Shown: piece after piece, positions 27,908 to 29,660 of the stretch
Layout of the letters: every line of letters starts with the position of its first letter
How positions within the stretch are numbered: the first letter of the stretch is position 1
Source of the DNA: a virus
IMG/VR virus record: IMGVR_UViG_3300030090_002668
Span: 1-29,660 of that record
Direction: 5' to 3' (one strand)
DNA length: 29,660 bases
Made by a program: the position numbers and the translations under genes
The notes under the pieces: generated by a model
What the model was told of the DNA's origin: nothing
What the model saw: only the letters and a program-made list of their open reading frames with translations
The model's database searches: none

Positions 27908-28821
27908 GCAGAAAAATTATCTGTTAAAATTCTCCATGCTGTTGCAGCCACTGCTGGAACCTGTCCGTTTCCAATGGCCTTAATTCTGTCCACCCGACGG
28001 GCCAGCCCATGAGCCATTCTACCCACGCTGGGTTCAGATGCCCACCAACTTGGCCTGGAAGATCCTTGCCCTTCTGAAAGCCCCCTGACGTTCCCTTCCA
28101 GTCTCGCGACTGAGGAGTGCGGTATTTCACCGCATTTGGCAACTGGTCCATCCTGCTTTTGCCGTCCTTGCGTGTCAGACCCTCTGGCGAGTTTGTCCCC
28201 TTGTAGTCTCTGCGAGTCGGGGTCGGCCACATCTGGTCCCAACCTTTCCTGCCCTTGGCTACATCGCTCAGACAATCCCCGTATCCTTCGCTCGTTGACC
28301 CTGGCTCCTGCGCTCTGGGAGTTGGAGCGAGCTTTGGCAAGTACCCACATCCTGTTTCTCTTGTGGGGCGCGCCGACGTGCCAAGCTCCCAGCACACACC
28401 ATCTTGCATCATACCCCAACTCGGACAAGTCCCCGAGGACAACGTCAAGCCCGCGACCCCGCAGTAACGGGGAGTTTTCCGCGAAGATAAATTGAGGCCG
28501 TATTTCGCGAGCAATTCGTGCATATTCTTTCCATAGTCCAGAACGCTTTCCTCCAATACCGGTTCCTTTTCCCGCTGCACTAATGTCCTGGCAGGGAAAC
28601 CCTCCGCAAATAACATCAACTGCTCCCCTCCAAGGGGTTCCGTCGAAGGTGGTGATGTCGTCCCAGATGGGAAACTTGGGCAACACTCCGTCTCGTTGGC
28701 GCTGGAGCAAAATCTGTCTTGGGTACTCTTCAATTTCAACAGCACAGACTGTGGTATGTCCGAGCAGCTGTCCACCGAGGATACCTCCCCCTGCTCCTGC
28801 AAAAAGGTGTAACTCATTCAT
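27904..28821 (-). CDS. dcm: C5-cytosine DNA methyltransferase (Dcm type)
   Basis: A 305-aa protein with the C5-MTase motifs: I FAGAGGGILGG (7-17), II VCAVEIEEY (25-33), IV GGFPCQDIS with catalytic C77, VI AENSPLL (ENS where ENV is usual, 114-120), VIII APHKRNRMWVLA (151-162, the Q/H-x-R-x-R block), X RIKAIGNGQVP (near 279-289). It transfers methyl from SAM to C5 of cytosine in DNA. Residues 165-255, the target-recognition region, are low-complexity and basic (NSQSAGARVNERRIRGLSE). It has no restriction partner, so protection of phage DNA is likely. Shine-Dalgarno AAAGG. The region looks richer in G+C than its neighbours. A second ORF lies inside it. Confidence 0.92.
   Translation of the reverse strand: MNELHLFAGAGGGILGGQLLGHTTVCAVEIEEYPRQILLQRQRDGVLPKFPIWDDITTFDGTPWRGAVDVICGGFPCQDISAAGKGTGIGGKRSGLWKEYARIAREIRPQFIFAENSPLLRGRGLDVVLGDLSELGYDARWCVLGAWHVGAPHKRNRMWVLAKARSNSQSAGARVNERRIRGLSERCSQGQERLGPDVADPDSQRLQGDKLARGSDTQGRQKQDGPVAKCGEIPHSSVARLEGNVRGLSEGQGSSRPSWWASEPSVGRMAHGLARRVDRIKAIGNGQVPAVAATAWRILTDNFSA
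27924..28817 (-). CDS. Nested gene in the +1 frame of the methyltransferase
   Basis: A 297-aa frame starting at an ATG four bases after the methyltransferase ATG, using the same AAAGG, and ending 20 bases before its stop. The product looks like a real protein: Ser/Cys-rich start (EVSSVDSCSDIPQSVLLKL), LMLFAEGFPARTLVQREKE, SRKTPRYCGVAGLTLSSGTC, two 'W/Y-x-T-P' repeats (MWPTPTRRDYKG; KYRTPQSRDWKG) and LNPAWVEWLMGWPVGWTEL at the end. I recall many phage proteins ending in 'LNPxWVEWLMG(W/F)PxGWTxL' with WPTP repeats, annotated hypothetical or as methyltransferase-associated. Its function is unknown. It could also be a conserved shadow of the methyltransferase frame. Confidence 0.5.
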   Translation of the reverse strand: MSYTFLQEQGEVSSVDSCSDIPQSVLLKLKSTQDRFCSSANETECCPSFPSGTTSPPSTEPLGGEQLMLFAEGFPARTLVQREKEPVLEESVLDYGKNMHELLAKYGLNLSSRKTPRYCGVAGLTLSSGTCPSWGMMQDGVCWELGTSARPTRETGCGYLPKLAPTPRAQEPGSTSEGYGDCLSDVAKGRKGWDQMWPTPTRRDYKGTNSPEGLTRKDGKSRMDQLPNAVKYRTPQSRDWKGTSGGFQKGKDLPGQVGGHLNPAWVEWLMGWPVGWTELRPLETDRFQQWLQQHGEF

Positions 28822-28829
28822 TGCCTTTC

Positions 28830-29006
28830 TTATTTAATTCCGTACTCTTGGCAGGCATCATCTATTGCCCCCAAGTCGTCGCATTCTGGCGGGTATGCTT
28901 CAAACCCTTTCAGAATGTTCTCGATCTCTTTAGCCACTATGGGATCGCGTGGCCGTGCAATCGTTTTTACTTCTGTAGCTGGCTCTTGCCATTCTCTTAA
29001 ATCCAT
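28830..29006 (-). CDS. Small hypothetical protein (58 aa)
   Basis: Minus-strand ATG at 29006 opens a 58-codon frame beginning MDLREWQEPATEVKTIARP and ending DDACQEYGIK before TAA. It fills the space between the 64-aa gene (two bases upstream) and the methyltransferase (eight bases downstream), which makes it very likely real. AAAGGG lies 10-11 bases upstream of the start. The sequence is acidic and helical in the middle (AKEIENILKGFEAYPPECDD). No family recognised. Confidence 0.65.
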   Translation of the reverse strand: MDLREWQEPATEVKTIARPRDPIVAKEIENILKGFEAYPPECDDLGAIDDACQEYGIK

Positions 29007-29008
29007 TT

Positions 29009-29203
29009 TTAAAAAACCCTTTCTATTACTTTTTCATAAACAAAACTACTGTCGTCGTTCAACTCGTCAAGCTCCTTTTCGGTAGCTTCTCGGCCATCAA
29101 TTTCTGCGTAGCTAATGTACGCATCACAGAAATCTGGGTAGTCAGAGGGGTCAATCCCCTCGACCTCCAGGCTTTCGATCTTCGCGTTTTCAGGTATTGG
29201 CAT
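29009..29203 (-). CDS. Small acidic hypothetical protein (64 aa)
   Basis: An acidic protein (MPIPENAKIESLEVEGIDPS; TEKELDELNDDSSFVYEKVI) with about one third Asp/Glu. It overlaps the upstream gene by 14 bases, and its stop lies two bases before the next start. Small acidic early phage proteins can bind and block host enzymes, but nothing specific is recognisable here. Confidence 0.55.
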   Translation of the reverse strand: MPIPENAKIESLEVEGIDPSDYPDFCDAYISYAEIDGREATEKELDELNDDSSFVYEKVIERVF

Positions 29204-29387
29204 TTAAAAACCTTTCTATTGTGCAAAGGTCTGCCTCATTTAAAATAGCTTGTATGCACTGGTCGTTTCCGTCCAGCCACACTCCGTTGAGAATGACGTC
29301 TCCGTCGTCTAGGTAATATTGTACCGTGAGATTGTAAATCTTTTGAGGCAGCCCCAAAAGAATCTCAATTTCTTTTTCTATATCCAT
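29190..29387 (-). CDS. Small hypothetical protein (65 aa)
   Basis: Starts at a TAATG junction (ATG 29387) with the upstream 30-aa gene. The layout is helix (MDIEKEIEILLGLPQKI), three strands with an acidic turn (YNLTVQYYLDDGDVILNGVWL), then helix (IQAILNEADLCTIERFLNA). This compact alpha-beta design suggests a folded small domain. Family unknown. Confidence 0.55.
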   Translation of the reverse strand: MDIEKEIEILLGLPQKIYNLTVQYYLDDGDVILNGVWLDGNDQCIQAILNEADLCTIERFLNANT

Positions 29388-29479
29388 TATCCAATTTGGT
29401 TAATTAAAATTGCAATTGTAATTCCCAGCAGCCCCGCTATCAGCAGGACCGCCGTTATTGTTTCGAGGAACCTATCCAT
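29387..29479 (-). CDS. Tiny single-pass membrane protein (30 aa)
   Basis: ATG 29479 gives 30 residues beginning MDRFLETI and ending AILINQIG, almost entirely one membrane helix. A longer in-frame start at 29590 would run across the upstream gene, whose reading frame is clearly open to 29472, so the short form is preferred. It overlaps that gene by eight bases and the next by one (TAATG). Similar tiny membrane peptides in phages modulate host membrane enzymes; this is inference. Confidence 0.5.
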   Translation of the reverse strand: MDRFLETITAVLLIAGLLGITIAILINQIG

Positions 29480-29660
29480 GAGTAGGACCGCTCCCCTCCT
29501 TCGGGGCATAAACATCCCTAAGACTCTCGAAGTAGCTACCAATCGAATCGGAAGCAGCCATCGTCGCCTCGAAGCGCTCGTTGTCATCATTACGGGCCTG
29601 CAATGCCTGCCCGTGCTCCTTGCCAGCTTTAAAGCAGGCTAGAGCGTCCTCGGGGAAGTG
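29472..29660 (-). CDS. C-terminal end of an unidentified gene (truncated by window edge)
   Basis: Reading in from the right edge on the minus strand, a frame stays open for 62 codons and stops at 29472-29474. The fragment (HFPEDALACFKAGKEHGQAL ... YAPKEGSGPTHG) is helical with an acidic middle (NDDNERFEATMAASDSIGSYF). It is too short to classify. Its overlap with the next ATG fits the coupled layout of this operon. Confidence 0.5.
   Translation of the reverse strand, partial: HFPEDALACFKAGKEHGQALQARNDDNERFEATMAASDSIGSYFESLRDVYAPKEGSGPTHG

Noticed and set aside
28136-28495. 119-codon plus-strand ORF across the methyltransferase
   Set aside because: It is antisense to two overlapping minus-strand frames, has no ribosome site and no protein-like motif. 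Its length follows from the composition of the region.
1-29660. CRISPR array, tRNA, rRNA, insertion sequence, integrase or attachment site
   Set aside because: Read for each: no regularly spaced repeats beyond the three AT-rich copies at 27811-27860, no cloverleaf, no transposase or integrase motifs.

Overview
This window is part of a tailed phage (or prophage) genome of podovirus type. There is no rRNA, no tRNA and no host housekeeping gene, and the genes are packed with 1-20 base overlaps. A virion block fills the plus strand (1-20971) and a DNA-metabolism block fills the minus strand (20972-29660). The tail genes (T7 gp11/gp12-like tubular proteins, gp14/15/16-like internal virion proteins, a beta-helix spike) point to a short-tailed phage. 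The capsid protein looks like the Phage_capsid_2 type rather than the T7 type. Several small basic proteins (18100-18863) are of kinds I associate with marine phages and some large DNA viruses, so an aquatic bacterial host is likely. Near-perfect TTGACA-17-TATAAT promoters suggest a host with an ordinary sigma-70. No phage RNA polymerase, DNA polymerase or integrase is visible here.

Plus strand. Left edge: C-terminus of the large terminase, a GNAT-like protein and a TerS-like protein. Promoter P1 (1116-1144) drives a small Ala-rich protein, portal, two small proteins and scaffold. Promoter P2 (4745-4773) and a structured leader precede the major capsid gene, which is followed by hairpins. Next come the adaptor (gp11-like), the nozzle (gp12-like) and three internal virion proteins, the last of 1498 aa. 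Promoter P3 (16028-16056) drives small beta-rich virion proteins, a fiber-like protein, a 3TM-type holin, a second small membrane protein, four tiny Lys-rich proteins and the tail spike.

Minus strand, in reading order from the right edge: a truncated gene, four very small genes (30, 65, 64 and 58 aa), then a C5 cytosine DNA methyltransferase gene. A second 297-codon gene lies almost entirely inside it in the +1 frame. A consensus promoter (27879-27907) followed by three AT-rich repeats opens the next operon: a small membrane protein, an SSB-like protein, small hypotheticals, a sigma-factor-like protein, a metallophosphoesterase, an Nmad1/DUF1599-like protein, a PD-(D/E)XK nuclease and a Pif1/RecD-type helicase. 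Another promoter inside the helicase gene precedes two hypotheticals and an HNH endonuclease. The two blocks converge with no bases between their stop codons.

The most interesting signal is the dual-coding methyltransferase locus (27904-28821). Its two ORFs start 4 bases apart behind one Shine-Dalgarno and end 20 bases apart, and the inner one has protein-like motifs of its own. Five genes fall below a 60-codon ORF threshold and were found by reading the sequence (17371, 18100, 18165, 16344 and the minus-strand gene at 28830-29006); two more were shortened to their likely starts (29387-29479, 27577-27735).
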